Of a stretch of DNA of 44,510 nt, positions 16,519 through 25,593 are shown piece by piece. The notes under the pieces were generated by a model. It was given only the letters and a program-made list of their open reading frames with translations, did no database searches and was not told where the DNA came from. Source of the DNA: Pirellulales bacterium. GTDB taxonomy: Bacteria > Planctomycetota > Planctomycetia > Pirellulales > JAICIG01. The number at the start of each line of letters is the position of its first letter. The first letter of the stretch is position 1. The DNA is taken from contig DATLUO010000107.1 of the NCBI GenBank assembly GCA_035533075.1, forward strand, positions 1-44,510. The letters are read 5' to 3'. The translations under genes and the position numbers were made by a program.

Positions 16519-16574
16519 CGGAACGCCACGGAGTGCGTTCCCTACAGGGGCACGGAGTGCGTTCCCTACAGGGG
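16519..16574. repeat. REP-like element with partial tandem copy, in the glnA leader
   Basis: A 24-base unit beginning CACGGAGTGCGTTCCC occurs twice head to tail (16527-16550 and 16551-16574). With the preceding CGGAACGC it forms the same element (GGAACGGCACGGAGTCCGTT-like) that occurs as an inverted pair at 37627-37714. It lies in the ~320-base gap between the phosphoesterase gene and glnA; otherwise no gene is seen there. Confidence 0.6.
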
Positions 16575-16634
16575 CTCGATTGGGGCTGTTCGTCGTTCCT
16601 TCTGGTCTTTGGTCGATTTTTAAGCGAGGAAATT

Positions 16635-18047
16635 GTGAAACCCAAAGAGGTATTGGCTCTCTGCCGAGAAAAAGACGTTAAGGCGGTCGATCTGCGATTC
16701 ATGGACTTTCCGGGCATCTGGCAGCACTTCACCATCCCGGTCAACAAGCTGGAAGAGGACATCTTCGAAGACGGCCTCGGCTTCGACGGCTCCAGCATCC
16801 GTGGCTGGCAGGCCATCAACGAGAGCGACATGATTCTCGTGCCGCAGCCGGAGACGGCGGTGATCGATCCGTTCACCACCCTCCCCACGATCAGCATGAT
16901 CTGCAACATTCAGGATCCGATCACGCGGGAGGATTACACCCGCGATCCGCGAAATGTTGCCCGCAAGGCGGTCAACTATCTGAAGAGCACCGGCATTGCC
17001 GACACCTGCTTCATCGGCCCCGAAGCCGAGTTCTTCGTCTTCGACGACATCCGCTTCGACGCCAAAGCCCAGGAGTCGTACTACCACATCGACAGCATCG
17101 AGGGCGAGTGGAACCGCGGCCGGGTGGAAAGCCCGAACTTGGGCTACAAGCTGCGTCACAAGGAAGGCTACTTCCCGGTGCCGCCGGCCGACCAGTTGAT
17201 GGACATCCGCAACGAGATGATGCAGACCATGATCGAGTGCGGCATGGACGTCGAGGCCCAGCACCACGAGGTGGCAACGGCCGGGCAGTGCGAGATCGAC
17301 CTGCGCTTCCAGGATCTCGTCAAGATGGCCGACTACATGTGCATGTATAAGTACATCATCAAGAACGTCGCCAAGAAGTACAACAAGACGGTGACGTTCA
17401 TGCCCAAGCCGCTTTACGGCGACAACGGCTCCGGCATGCACACGCACATCTCGCTCTGGAAGCAGGGCGAGCCGCTCTTCGCCGGCAGCGGCTACGCCGG
17501 CCTGAGCGAAATGGCCCTCTACGCCATCGGCGGGCTGCTGCGGCATGCTCCTTCGATTCTGGCTTTCTCGAACCCCACGACCAACAGTTACAAGCGGTTG
17601 GTGCCGGGCTACGAAGCGCCGGTGAACCTGGCTTACTCGCAACGGAACCGTTCGGCCTCGTGCCGCATTCCGATGTACAGCCCCAGCCCCAAGGCCAAAC
17701 GCGTCGAGTTCCGCTGCCCCGATCCGAGCTGCAATCCCTATCTCTCGTTCTCGGCCATGCTGATGGCCGTGATCGACGGGATTCAGAACAAGATCAATCC
17801 GGGCGAGCCGCTCGACAAGGACATTTACGACCTCTCGCCCGAAGAACTGGCCGAGGTGCCCAAGACGCCGGGCAGTCTCGACGAAGCGCTCGATTCGTTG
17901 GAGCGCAACCACGCCTTCATGTTGCGGGGCGACGTGTTCACCGAGGACGTGATTGGGACCTGGATCAAGTACAAGCGTGAGAAGGAAGTCGACGCCATGC
18001 GGCTGCGACCGCACCCCTACGAGTTCTGCCTGTACTACGATATCTAA
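16635..18047 (+). CDS. glnA: Glutamine synthetase, type I
   Basis: Catalyses ATP-dependent glutamate + ammonia to glutamine in the cytoplasm, as a dodecamer. The GTG start at 16635 (AGGA at 16627-16630) gives [20 protein letters not shown] and 470 residues, the normal GSI length; a longer open frame to 16410 runs through repeat DNA and is rejected. Signatures: [16 protein letters not shown] (metal Glu), [12 protein letters not shown] (ammonia and ATP site), NRSASCRIP. The [10 protein letters not shown] motif supplies the adenylylation-type Tyr (Tyr398), so GlnE-style covalent control is possible. Monocistronic, followed by a strong hairpin at 18091-18122. Confidence 0.95.
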   Translation: MKPKEVLALCREKDVKAVDLRFMDFPGIWQHFTIPVNKLEEDIFEDGLGFDGSSIRGWQAINESDMILVPQPETAVIDPFTTLPTISMICNIQDPITREDYTRDPRNVARKAVNYLKSTGIADTCFIGPEAEFFVFDDIRFDAKAQESYYHIDSIEGEWNRGRVESPNLGYKLRHKEGYFPVPPADQLMDIRNEMMQTMIECGMDVEAQHHEVATAGQCEIDLRFQDLVKMADYMCMYKYIIKNVAKKYNKTVTFMPKPLYGDNGSGMHTHISLWKQGEPLFAGSGYAGLSEMALYAIGGLLRHAPSILAFSNPTTNSYKRLVPGYEAPVNLAYSQRNRSASCRIPMYSPSPKAKRVEFRCPDPSCNPYLSFSAMLMAVIDGIQNKINPGEPLDKDIYDLSPEELAEVPKTPGSLDEALDSLERNHAFMLRGDVFTEDVIGTWIKYKREKEVDAMRLRPHPYEFCLYYDI

Positions 18048-18090
18048 TATCGCCGGCACGACGTGCCTGCTCGATGGTTCAAGCCTCGAC

Positions 18091-18122
18091 ACCGGGCTGG
18101 TGGTTCCCGCCGCCAGCCCGGT
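18091..18122 (+). terminator. Hairpin terminator downstream of glnA
   Basis: ACCGGGCTGG (18091-18100) pairs perfectly with CCAGCCCGGT (18113-18122) across a 12-base loop, about 45 bases after the glnA stop, followed by a short T-rich stretch (TTGTTG). A 10-base GC-rich stem here is best explained as a transcription terminator, though the T-run is weak. Confidence 0.6.
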
Positions 18123-18196
18123 TTGTTGCGCGGCATGCGTTGCCGCCGTCAGACGGAGGACGGGCTTCGACGTTTCCTGCCAATCGCATTGTCTGA

Positions 18197-18225
18197 TTGT
18201 CGGTAGGCGGTTCGCGGCATAGAAT
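18197..18225 (+). promoter_or_regulatory. Promoter of the 18267 two-gene unit
   Basis: TTGTCG (18197-18202), 17 bases, TAGAAT (18220-18225). The transcript would start about 35 bases before the ATG at 18267. TAGAAT also precedes several other genes in the window. Confidence 0.5.
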
Positions 18226-18266
18226 ACTATGGTTCCTTCAGGTCGGTTTAGGCGCGGACGGAAACC

Positions 18267-19172
18267 ATGCCAGCTCAATTAAGCAATGTTCTTGAAGCGG
18301 AGGAGGCTTTGGCCGCACGGGTGGCTGGCTGTGACTCGGTCATCGACGAGATCGTGCCGACCACAGCCAGGGCATACTGGGATTTAAGAAGCGACGAGCA
18401 ACGGCGTCCCGTGCTCACGCTTGCATTGAGCGATCCGTTCGGCTACGCGGCGGCGGATTTCGCCCCTGACGAGCTCGCGCCGACCGATCATCTGCGCCGA
18501 CGCGTTGATAGCTTGGTCGGCGAGCTCGTGCAATCGTCGCGGCGTGAGCGGATTGAAATCCGCGATGCGTTTGTAACGGCCCAACAGATCGAGGATTTTC
18601 GGCAGCGTCTGAGTGCTGTTCCCGATATTGCGGCCAAGCGACCAAAACTCTACAACCGCATCCAGATGTCGCCGAGCGATTCCAACCGCATGCTAGTCGC
18701 AGATTTCGCGGTCGAGGTCGATGCGGATGTGGCGGAGCAGGTGAAGCAGGTTATTCGTGACAGCGGCTTCAACCTACGGGGCGCACCGTTGCTGGGGCGC
18801 CATGGTATCCGCGACCGCGTGCGTGAACTAGTCGAGTCTCACATGCATGACGGCCAGCCGGCGCCGCGGTACGCGATCTGCTTTGACACGCACGACGCGG
18901 CCGACGTGCATCTTCTTGAAATCTCGGACGAAGCTCCGGAAGGTCCCGGGCCGGATCTGGAGGGGATCGGATTGTCTGCCGGAGATGCGGTTCCTGGAGC
19001 GCGGTCAATCGTTCTGTACCTGGTGACGCCGGATGGCTTGCGACGGGCCATTCGACGGCATCCGAATCATCCGGCTGTCCGACAATTGCGAACCAAAGAT
19101 TGTTGGTTTGTCCGTCCCGACGATCGTGGCGAAGCTTTCTATCGAGAGTTTCCAGAGCTGTCGGGAGAATGA
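18267..19172 (+). CDS. Unknown protein, first gene of a two-gene unit
   Basis: A 301-residue soluble protein, acidic overall, with no signal peptide or membrane segment and no family recognised. Visible features: an N-terminal alpha/beta-looking region (~45-110, TLALSDPFGYAAADF), a central stretch rich in charged helices (ADVAEQVKQVIRDSGF), and a C-terminal half with repeated short beta strands (RYAICFDTHDAADVHLLEIS, SIVLYLVTPDGLRRAIRRHP) ending CWFVRPDDRGEAFYREFPEL. The C-terminal part could be a small alpha/beta domain. Its stop is one base before the TTG start of the next gene, so the two are probably translationally coupled. It has its own promoter. Coding status is well supported by G/C-rich third positions. 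Confidence 0.7.
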   Translation: MPAQLSNVLEAEEALAARVAGCDSVIDEIVPTTARAYWDLRSDEQRRPVLTLALSDPFGYAAADFAPDELAPTDHLRRRVDSLVGELVQSSRRERIEIRDAFVTAQQIEDFRQRLSAVPDIAAKRPKLYNRIQMSPSDSNRMLVADFAVEVDADVAEQVKQVIRDSGFNLRGAPLLGRHGIRDRVRELVESHMHDGQPAPRYAICFDTHDAADVHLLEISDEAPEGPGPDLEGIGLSAGDAVPGARSIVLYLVTPDGLRRAIRRHPNHPAVRQLRTKDCWFVRPDDRGEAFYREFPELSGE

Positions 19173-19173
19173 C

Positions 19174-19527
19174 TTGAACTGGTCAGACCACAAAGATCTC
19201 GCCGTTGGCTTGCGCGATCAGGGGCTGGCAGACTGCGTCGCGGCCCGATTTGCGTTAAGGCCCGACCATGAACGTGGAAATTTGCAGCCGCTGACGGTCC
19301 TCGCCGAAAACACGGAATACCCATTTTGGTCGGCGGCGTCGGAACAGTTAGTGACGGCCGCTTGCGGCCTTACGATGGAAAACCACGGAGTGCGGGCGAT
19401 CAAAGCGCTTCGGACGCTTCTCGATGCGATGTCGCGTTCGGATCCACCGCAGTTCACGAAACCAATTCGACAATTCTTGGAAGACCTGCCGTTTTCCACT
19501 GCAATTTCTAGTTGGCCGGAATCGTGA
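19174..19527 (+). CDS. Unknown small protein, second gene of the two-gene unit
   Basis: A 117-residue frame from a TTG at 19174 (GGGAG at 19163-19167): MNWSDHKDLAVGLRDQGLAD and on to FSTAISSWPES. Mostly alpha-helical in appearance, with no signal peptide and no recognised family. Base composition is less GC-rich than its neighbours, hinting at acquired DNA. The frame is open upstream to 19033 but that part overlaps the previous gene and has no RBS. Its tight coupling with the 301-residue protein suggests a partner or immunity-like role, which is inference only. Confidence 0.6.
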   Translation: MNWSDHKDLAVGLRDQGLADCVAARFALRPDHERGNLQPLTVLAENTEYPFWSAASEQLVTAACGLTMENHGVRAIKALRTLLDAMSRSDPPQFTKPIRQFLEDLPFSTAISSWPES

Positions 19528-19577
19528 TCGCCCAAAGCTTTCTGTACGTCGTGCTATGTCGTATGCTCGGCAGACAA

Positions 19578-20330
19578 CTACTCCCACGTGTCGACGCGTC
19601 GTTTGAGCACCCCCGGAAAGTTGCTCCAGGCTTTTTGATAGGTCGCTTCCAAAGGCACACGCACGTATTCTTCGGGCCTGAGAAAGACGGGCATGTCGGT
19701 CAGCGGATCGCCGACGTTACGCGTTTCAATGTACGCGGTGAGTTCTTGGCCGGCAGAATAGGCTGCCAGCATCCGAGGTCGTTCCTTCGGTGGGGCGATC
19801 TCGGCTGTGTCCTCGGTGGCGAATTCCTGCCAGATGGCTGCGTGAATGCCGAAGGGGGCATGGCGCGTCGGCGGAAAAAGATCGATCACGAGCAAATGGA
19901 TGCCATGACGCAGAAACGATGCCGCGCGATCGACGAAGGACCGCAACGCCGCGGTCGTGGCTTTGTTGCCAGGAACCAAGATCTCGATTACTGCCACGAC
20001 CTCGCTTTCGACGCCACGAATGGTGATGCGGTTCGCCGCCGCTGCATAACCGTATTCTGATGTCAGTCGCAGGATACGTCCGGGCGGAGGCTCCGCGGCG
20101 ACACTCACGACGACGTCGGCATTCGCTTTTTCGTCGTGCGGATCGAGCTTCGGCGGCGGTCCCAAGTCCGCAAAATCATAAAGCGGCGGAAGCTCTTTCC
20201 GCTCGATCATCGCGTAGTGGCTCCCGGGCAGCCCGCCGTTGTTCAACGAGTCGCTGATCGCGCAAATCCAGCTTAGGTGAAAGCTCTGAAACAGCCTCGC
20301 ATCAACCCGTGTCCAATCGTGTATTGGCAT
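19578..20330 (-). CDS. DUF4058 family protein
   Basis: 250 residues from ATG 20330, giving MPIHDWTRVDARLFQSFHLS, the standard opening of DUF4058 proteins, which are abundant in planctomycetes and cyanobacteria. The central part shows the family's VVAVIEILVPGNKATTAALR and HLLVIDLFPP blocks, the ExxxPxNK-like core suggesting a restriction-endonuclease-like (PD-(D/E)XK) fold related to Uma2. A frame extension to 20393 runs into an A-rich hairpin and is not used. No enzymatic function is established. Confidence 0.85.
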   Translation of the reverse strand: MPIHDWTRVDARLFQSFHLSWICAISDSLNNGGLPGSHYAMIERKELPPLYDFADLGPPPKLDPHDEKANADVVVSVAAEPPPGRILRLTSEYGYAAAANRITIRGVESEVVAVIEILVPGNKATTAALRSFVDRAASFLRHGIHLLVIDLFPPTRHAPFGIHAAIWQEFATEDTAEIAPPKERPRMLAAYSAGQELTAYIETRNVGDPLTDMPVFLRPEEYVRVPLEATYQKAWSNFPGVLKRRVDTWE

Positions 20331-20356
20331 CGTTACCTCGTCGCTTTCGACTGCGG

Positions 20357-20398
20357 GGATTTTGGATTTCGGATGACCCAATCGAAAATCCAAAATCC
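20357..20398. repeat. A/T-rich hairpin repeat (AAAATCC units)
   Basis: GGATTTTGGATTTCG (20357-20371) pairs with CGAAAATCCAAAATCC (20383-20398) with one bulged base and an 11-base loop. It continues as AAAATCTAAAAT. The sequence is strikingly AT-rich for this genome and sits upstream of the DUF4058 start, between two divergently placed repeat types. Confidence 0.5.
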
Positions 20399-20415
20399 AA
20401 AATCTAAAATGGAAT

Positions 20416-20450
20416 GGTGGGCCGGCGCTCGCAAGCTCGCTGGTCCCACC
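20416..20450. repeat. Imperfect palindrome GGTGGG...CCCACC, REP-like
   Basis: A 35-base imperfect palindrome with outer arms GGTGGG and CCCACC and inner arms GGCGCTCGC / CTCGCTGG around AAGC. It lies just past the aldehyde dehydrogenase stop (20459, minus strand), a typical place for a REP-like or terminator element. Confidence 0.5.
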
Positions 20451-20458
20451 CTACCACC

Positions 20459-21937
20459 TTATCCCAGACTCAGCGTCACGGTCTTCGTCTCGGTATACGC
20501 TTCCAACCCTCGCTCTCCGAGCTCGCGGCCCATGCCCGACATCTTGAAGCCGCCGAAGGGCGCGCCGGCGTCGAACACGTCGTAGCAGTTGATCCACACC
20601 GTGCCGGCCTTGATCTTGGCGGCCAGGTGATGGGCCTTCGATACGTCGCGCGTCCAGACCGCCGCGGCCAGTCCGTAATACGTGTTGTTCGCCCGATCGA
20701 TGATCTCGTGTACGTCTTTGAACTTCAGCACCGACAACACGGGTCCGAAGATTTCATCCTTGGCGATGGACATCTCGTCTTTCACGTCGCCGAACAGCGT
20801 CGGCTCGATGTAGTAGCCGCGCTGGCCGAAGCGATTGCCGCCGGTCAGGCACTGGGCGCCTTCCTGCTTGCCCACGCCGATGTAGTGCATGATCTTGTCG
20901 AACTGGGCCTTGTCGACCTGCGGACCCTGCTCGGTGGCGGGATCGAACGGATCGCCCAGCTTGCGGCTTTTGTTCATGCCCACAAGCTTGTCGACGAACT
21001 TGTCGTAGACCTTTTCTTCGACAAACAACCGGCTGCCGGCGCAACAGCACTGTCCCTGGTTGAAATACAGGCCAAAGTGCGAGCCGGCCGCGGCGGCGTC
21101 GAGATCGGCGTCGGCGAAGACGATGTTCGGGCTTTTGCCGCCCAACTCGAACGTCAGCCGTTTCAGCGTTTGACTGGCGTCGCGCATGATGATCTGGGCC
21201 GTGCGATATTCGCCGGTGAACGCAATTTTGTCCACGCCCGGATGCTTGACGATCGCCGCTCCGGCGGTCGGGCCATAGCCGGGCACCACGTTGATCACGC
21301 CGTCGGGAATGCCCGCCTTTTGCGCCAGCCGCGCCAGCCGCAGGCAGCTCAGCGGCGTCTGCTCGGCCGGTTTCATCACCACCGTGCAACCGGCGGCCAG
21401 CGCCGGCGCCCATTTCCAGCAAACCATGAGGATGGGAAAGTTCCAGGGGATGATTTGCCCGGCGACGCCCACCGGTTCGCGCCGCGTGTAGGTGAAGTAG
21501 TTGCCGCGGACGGGAATGGTTTGCCCGTGAATCTTGTCGGCAAAGCCGGCGTAGTAACGCAGGCAGTCGATCGCCAGCGGCAGGTCGGCGGCTTTGGCGT
21601 CGCGAATCGGCTTGCCGTTGTCGAGCGTCTCCAACGCCGCCAGGTCGTCGAGTTCTTCTTCCATCAGGTCGGCCAGCTTATAGATCAGCCGGCCGCGGTC
21701 GCGGGCATCCATCGTACTCCAAGGGCCGTTCTCCAGGGCATCACGGGCAGCGGCCACGGCGGCATCCACGTCTTCGGCATCGCCCTCGGCCACCTGGGCG
21801 ATGACCTCTTCGGTGGCCGGATTGATCGTCTCGAAGGCCTTGCCGCTCGCGGCCGGAACCCATTTGCCGCCAATGAAGCACTCCGTGTGTTTGACTTTCG
21901 GCTGGGACTTTTTTTCGGGCTTGGTGGCTGTGGCCAT
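20459..21937 (-). CDS. Aldehyde dehydrogenase (NAD(P)-dependent, ALDH superfamily)
   Basis: 492 residues from ATG 21937 (GGAGGT upstream), typical ALDH length. Oxidises an aldehyde to the carboxylate; class resembles betaine/retinal-type ALDHs (family 1/2). Signatures: [42 protein letters not shown] (general-base Glu), and [11 protein letters not shown] with the catalytic Cys298. The usual FTGSTxVG cofactor loop reads FTGEYRTAQ, an unusual variant. Substrate is unknown. Upstream frame to 22366 is rejected because the family homology starts at [12 protein letters not shown]. Divergent from the zinc-ribbon gene at 22099. Confidence 0.92.
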   Translation of the reverse strand: MATATKPEKKSQPKVKHTECFIGGKWVPAASGKAFETINPATEEVIAQVAEGDAEDVDAAVAAARDALENGPWSTMDARDRGRLIYKLADLMEEELDDLAALETLDNGKPIRDAKAADLPLAIDCLRYYAGFADKIHGQTIPVRGNYFTYTRREPVGVAGQIIPWNFPILMVCWKWAPALAAGCTVVMKPAEQTPLSCLRLARLAQKAGIPDGVINVVPGYGPTAGAAIVKHPGVDKIAFTGEYRTAQIIMRDASQTLKRLTFELGGKSPNIVFADADLDAAAAGSHFGLYFNQGQCCCAGSRLFVEEKVYDKFVDKLVGMNKSRKLGDPFDPATEQGPQVDKAQFDKIMHYIGVGKQEGAQCLTGGNRFGQRGYYIEPTLFGDVKDEMSIAKDEIFGPVLSVLKFKDVHEIIDRANNTYYGLAAAVWTRDVSKAHHLAAKIKAGTVWINCYDVFDAGAPFGGFKMSGMGRELGERGLEAYTETKTVTLSLG

Positions 21938-22098
21938 GACGGGAACCTCCGTGGTTGAACAAACAGGAAACGAACACTTCCAAGAACGCCTATGCTGCAT
22001 TCTATCGCTGTGGCCGCGGGTTCGCCACGCTGCGACGGCCAACCGGCCGACCTCGCCTGGCATTTGCCCCGTGCCTGCCGCCACCTTAAGCTGACGGG

Positions 22099-23379
22099 AT
22101 GGCTGCCGGCGACGATCCTCGATATGTCCGCGTCGTTTGTTCCAAGTGCCGGGCGGTGCTGCACCCGCGCGTGGAAAAAGCCGGGCGGCACGTGCGGTGC
22201 CCCGACTGTTATTCGGCCGTGCTCGTCCCTCAGCCGTCGGCACCGGAACGGCCGCCCAAGACCCGCGATCCCGGAGCCTACGGTGTTCGCGAGGCCCTGG
22301 CCCCCGCGCGAGATGAAACCCACAGCGCCGACTTTTTCCCCGTGCTTTGCCCGACCTGCCAGGCACGTCTGCACCCGCGGCGGTCGCACGTGGGCAAGCG
22401 TGCCCGCTGCCCCGACTGCGACACGGTGTTCGTCGTGCCGCCTCCGCGCGAACCCACCAAGGCGAAACCGCTGCCCTCGCCGGGCAAATACGCCGTGGGC
22501 GAAGAAAGCAAGCGCGTGGAGGCCGAGTTCCATTATCTCACGGTCGATCGCGTGACCGAGCCGGAACCGCTCGCCCCGCCCGAACAAGGTTGGTTTGTCC
22601 GCGGCGTGTTCACGTTCCCCTGGTGGCCCGGAGCCGGGGCACGCTGGATGGTGCTGGCCATGCTGTTCGTTCCCGCGCTGTTCGTGGCCGGTGTCGTGGC
22701 GTTCTTGGCCGGCTCGCAGGGCGTCGACAAGGCCATGACCGTCGCCGTGTACCTGATCCTCCCCCTGATCTGGACCTGGGTCTGGGCGCTCTCCTACGCC
22801 GCGGCCTGTTTTGTGGCGATCGTGCAAGACACGGGTTCGGGCAACGACGAAGTGTCGAATTGGCCCGAAGGCGATTGGCGAGAGCGCGTGATCACCCTGC
22901 TCTACGTCGGCTTGCACTTCGCCCTGGCGGTGGCGGCCGGTTCGGCGCTGGCCTGGCCGGTCGGCATGTTCTTCGGTCCGCTACGGGGCGCTTTGGCCAC
23001 GGCGCTGGCCGCGAATCTCTTCTTCCCGCTTTTCATGCTCTCGTCGATGGAGGCCGACACGCTGCTGGTTCCCTATTCGCCCGTGATGTATGGCAGCCTG
23101 CTGAAAGTCGCCGGCGGTTGGCTGCTGGTCTATATCGAATCGTTGCTGGCGGTTGGCCTGACGGTCGGCCTGCTGACTTTGGGCGTGTATTGGCTGCCGA
23201 TGGTGGCGCTGCCGTTATCGCCGCTGTTGCTGGCGACGCTGGTTTTCATCGAAGCGCGGCTGTATGGCCGGCTGGCGTGGCATATCGGACAGGCCGAAAC
23301 GAGGCGCAAGCCGCGCAAGAAAAAGAAGGCCGGCCCGCCGGCAAAGCGGACAGACGTTTCGCGATTGTCGATTCTGTAG
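22099..23379 (+). CDS. Double zinc-ribbon membrane protein, unknown function
   Basis: A 426-residue protein. Two zinc ribbons are visible at ~14-40 (CSKC...CPDC) and ~83-110 (CPTC...CPDC), each followed by VxVP, then a linker. Residues ~175-395 hold about six hydrophobic segments ([20 protein letters not shown] and others), and the tail is basic ([11 protein letters not shown]). The topology suggests cytoplasmic zinc ribbons on a polytopic inner-membrane protein, a recurrent planctomycete design with no assigned role. Third-position G/C bias confirms coding. No operon partner. Confidence 0.8.
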   Translation: MAAGDDPRYVRVVCSKCRAVLHPRVEKAGRHVRCPDCYSAVLVPQPSAPERPPKTRDPGAYGVREALAPARDETHSADFFPVLCPTCQARLHPRRSHVGKRARCPDCDTVFVVPPPREPTKAKPLPSPGKYAVGEESKRVEAEFHYLTVDRVTEPEPLAPPEQGWFVRGVFTFPWWPGAGARWMVLAMLFVPALFVAGVVAFLAGSQGVDKAMTVAVYLILPLIWTWVWALSYAAACFVAIVQDTGSGNDEVSNWPEGDWRERVITLLYVGLHFALAVAAGSALAWPVGMFFGPLRGALATALAANLFFPLFMLSSMEADTLLVPYSPVMYGSLLKVAGGWLLVYIESLLAVGLTVGLLTLGVYWLPMVALPLSPLLLATLVFIEARLYGRLAWHIGQAETRRKPRKKKKAGPPAKRTDVSRLSIL

Positions 23380-23433
23380 GGACTCTTGGGCCCATGCGAG
23401 GCGCGTCCTGAACTGCGTGCCGTGATTTGCACG

Positions 23434-24828
23434 CTAGGCCGAGGTCTCCGCGACGATGCCGCTTTCAACCGCCTCGGCGATGCGGTCCAACTCCTCGAGT
23501 GCGATCGCCAGCGGCGGCATGATCACCACGACGTCGCCCAGCGGCCGCAGCAAGACGCCGCGCCGCCGCGCATGTTGGCAAACGCGCCAGCCGCGGCGCT
23601 CCCGCACGTCGAACGGCGCTTGACGGGCACGGTCGCGCACCAACTCGATGCCGGCAATCAGCCCGCATTGGCGGACGTCGCCCACGTGATCGAGCCGCTT
23701 CAGTCGCGCTAGATGCCGGCTCAAACGAGAAACCTTTTCAGGCATGCGGGCCAACACCCGCTCCTCGTCGAACACCTCCAGCGAGGCCAACGCGGCGGCG
23801 GCGGCCAAGGGATTGCCGCCGTAGGTATGGCCGTGGAAGAACTGTTTCGAGTCGTCATAGCTTCCCAAAAACGCCCGCCAGATTTCGTCGCTGGCCAGGG
23901 TGGCCGCCATCGGTAGGTATCCGCCCGTCAGACCTTTTGCCAGGCAAAGCAAGTCGGGCGCGACCCCTTCCTGCTCGCAGGCGAACATTCGCCCGGTGCG
24001 GCCAAAGCCGACGGCCACTTCGTCGGCGATCAACAAGACGTCGTAGCGACGCGAGAGCTCGCGTGCCGCGCGAAGGTAGCCGGGCGGATGCAGGACCATG
24101 CCGGCGGCCCCTTGCACCAGCGGCTCGATGACCATCGCGGCCAGTCGCTGGTGATTTGCCCTCAAAGCGGCCTCCAGCTCGGCCACATAAAACCCCAGTG
24201 CGCCCGCGCGCGAGACGCCCTGCGGAAGCCGATACGTCTGGGGCGCGGCGGTCCGTACCACCTCGAACAACAACGGCGCAAACAGCGAGTGAAACCGCTC
24301 GACACCGCCCACGCTCACGCTGCCCAGCGTGTCTCCGTGATAGGCGCCGCCCAAGGCCAGGAACGTTGTTTTCTGCGGCCGCGGGTCGGGCCTTTGGCGC
24401 CAATACTGGAACGCCATCTTGAGGGCCACCTCGACGGCCGTCGCGCCGTTGTCGGAGAAGAAGACATGGTTCAGCCCTTCGGGCGTCAGCTCAACCAGGC
24501 GGCGAGCGAGCCTGACGGTGGTGCTGTTCGACGCCCCCAGCGACGTCGTGTGCGCGATACGGCCAAGTTGTTCGACGACGGCGGCGTCGATGCGGGGATG
24601 CCGGTGGCCGTGAACATTGCACCACAAGCTGCTCACGCCGTCGATATATTCGTTCCCGTCGATGTCGAACAGCCGGCATCCTTGGCCGCGCTCGATCAGC
24701 AGCGGCTCGTATTCGGCCATCTGCGTAAAAGCGTGCCACACGATCTCGCGGTCCCAGCGTTCCAGCTCGTCGCGGCCGGAGGGAAGGCTTTGCTGTCGAT
24801 CGAGGGCGTGGGGAGGATGAAAACGCAT
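23434..24828 (-). CDS. bioA: Adenosylmethionine-8-amino-7-oxononanoate aminotransferase
   Basis: PLP-dependent class III aminotransferase of biotin synthesis, converting KAPA to DAPA with S-adenosylmethionine as amino donor. 464 residues, normal length plus ~20 at the N-terminus. Supporting features: VWHAFTQMAEY near the start (substrate region typical of BioA), SLWCNVHGHRHP, FFSDNGATAVEVALKMA, GAYHGDTLGSVSVGG, and LLIADEVAVGFGRTGR. Schiff-base Lys298 is in CLAKGLTGGYLPMA, and FHGHTYGGNPLAAA follows. No other bio genes are adjacent, so the pathway is dispersed. Other class III aminotransferases are less likely given the WHAFTQM motif. Confidence 0.9.
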   Translation of the reverse strand: MRFHPPHALDRQQSLPSGRDELERWDREIVWHAFTQMAEYEPLLIERGQGCRLFDIDGNEYIDGVSSLWCNVHGHRHPRIDAAVVEQLGRIAHTTSLGASNSTTVRLARRLVELTPEGLNHVFFSDNGATAVEVALKMAFQYWRQRPDPRPQKTTFLALGGAYHGDTLGSVSVGGVERFHSLFAPLLFEVVRTAAPQTYRLPQGVSRAGALGFYVAELEAALRANHQRLAAMVIEPLVQGAAGMVLHPPGYLRAARELSRRYDVLLIADEVAVGFGRTGRMFACEQEGVAPDLLCLAKGLTGGYLPMAATLASDEIWRAFLGSYDDSKQFFHGHTYGGNPLAAAAALASLEVFDEERVLARMPEKVSRLSRHLARLKRLDHVGDVRQCGLIAGIELVRDRARQAPFDVRERRGWRVCQHARRRGVLLRPLGDVVVIMPPLAIALEELDRIAEAVESGIVAETSA

Positions 24829-25055
24829 TCAACGATTATAGGGCCGAAATGCCGAACATCGCAGCGATCGGCCGCGGAGGCAACCGTTTTTTTGGCGGAC
24901 CGCGCACGCTTGACCTAAAGTTCCGGTGTCGGACGGCCGACGACGCGATCCGCCAACGGCCTTCAAGGCAAGCATTCACATCTTGGCTTGGCGGAGCCGC
25001 GCGGCGGCGCCGTTGATGTCCGCTCAATTCCCAACGATCATCTGGAGGCCAACGC

Positions 25056-25394
25056 ATGACGACCTGCGAAGATCTGGCTAAGCGTATTCAGCGCATTCAA
25101 CCGTCATCGGCGCCGCGCGACGTGGCCCGGCTCTGCTTGCTGCTGACGAACTTGGTTGACGACCTCGGCGCGTTGGACGACGACGGGCGTCTGACCGATG
25201 CCTGGAAGCAAACGGGGCTGCGGTTGCAAGCGGCCACCGACCAGCATGCGGCCATGACTCAGGAGCTCGAAGCGCTTGCCCGCAGCGATCCCGAAAAGTT
25301 CTCGCCCGACCAAATCTGGGTGTTGGTGCGGGCCATCAAGGTGCAGAGCCAGATTCTGTCTCTGTATGTCGGGCAAACGCCGCTGGACGTTTAG
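25056..25394 (+). CDS. Small unknown protein, helical
   Basis: 112 residues with GGAGG eight bases or so before the ATG. The sequence is rich in Leu, Ala, Asp and Gln and appears all-helical (LCLLLTNLVDDLGAL, LRLQAATDQHAAMTQELEAL, IWVLVRAIKVQSQILSLY). No signal peptide, no membrane span and no family recognised. It precedes a repeat pair and a histidine kinase; a regulatory or scaffold role is possible but unproven. Confidence 0.65.
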   Translation: MTTCEDLAKRIQRIQPSSAPRDVARLCLLLTNLVDDLGALDDDGRLTDAWKQTGLRLQAATDQHAAMTQELEALARSDPEKFSPDQIWVLVRAIKVQSQILSLYVGQTPLDV

Positions 25395-25504
25395 TAGCCG
25401 GCTTGCTCCGCAAGCGGAACCGCGTCGATCGCGCCAGCGGCTTCCACTTTAGTGACTACGAAACAAGCTGCAACTCCCCTCCGCTTGCGGAGCAAGCGGG
25501 CTAC
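25394..25504. repeat. Inverted pair of REP-like elements (GCTTGCTCCGCAAGC core)
   Basis: Arm 1 at 25394-25417 and arm 2 at 25481-25504 are 24-base inverted copies with one mismatch, 63 bases apart. Each arm also contains its own hairpin, GCTTGC-TCC-GCAAGC. Arm 1 begins within a few bases of the stop of the 25056 gene. The layout is that of a BIME-like REP doublet. Confidence 0.7.
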
Positions 25505-25593
25505 GTAGCGGTCTACGCCCGCTTGCCCATTCGGTTGCCGGCGGGTTACGATCATTTGATCGTATCCCAGTTTGTGCCGTCGAGCTTGCCATC

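Noticed and set aside
16410..16634. N-terminal extension of glutamine synthetase
   Set aside because: Runs through tandem repeat DNA, lacks homology to the family and is preceded by no RBS, whereas the GTG at 16635 has one.
16620..18278. About 552-codon frame opposite glnA
   Set aside because: Antisense shadow; the plus strand is a complete glutamine synthetase with the expected motifs.
20414..21958. About 514-codon plus-strand frame over the aldehyde dehydrogenase
   Set aside because: Same antisense effect; no recognisable motif, while the opposite strand has all ALDH signatures.
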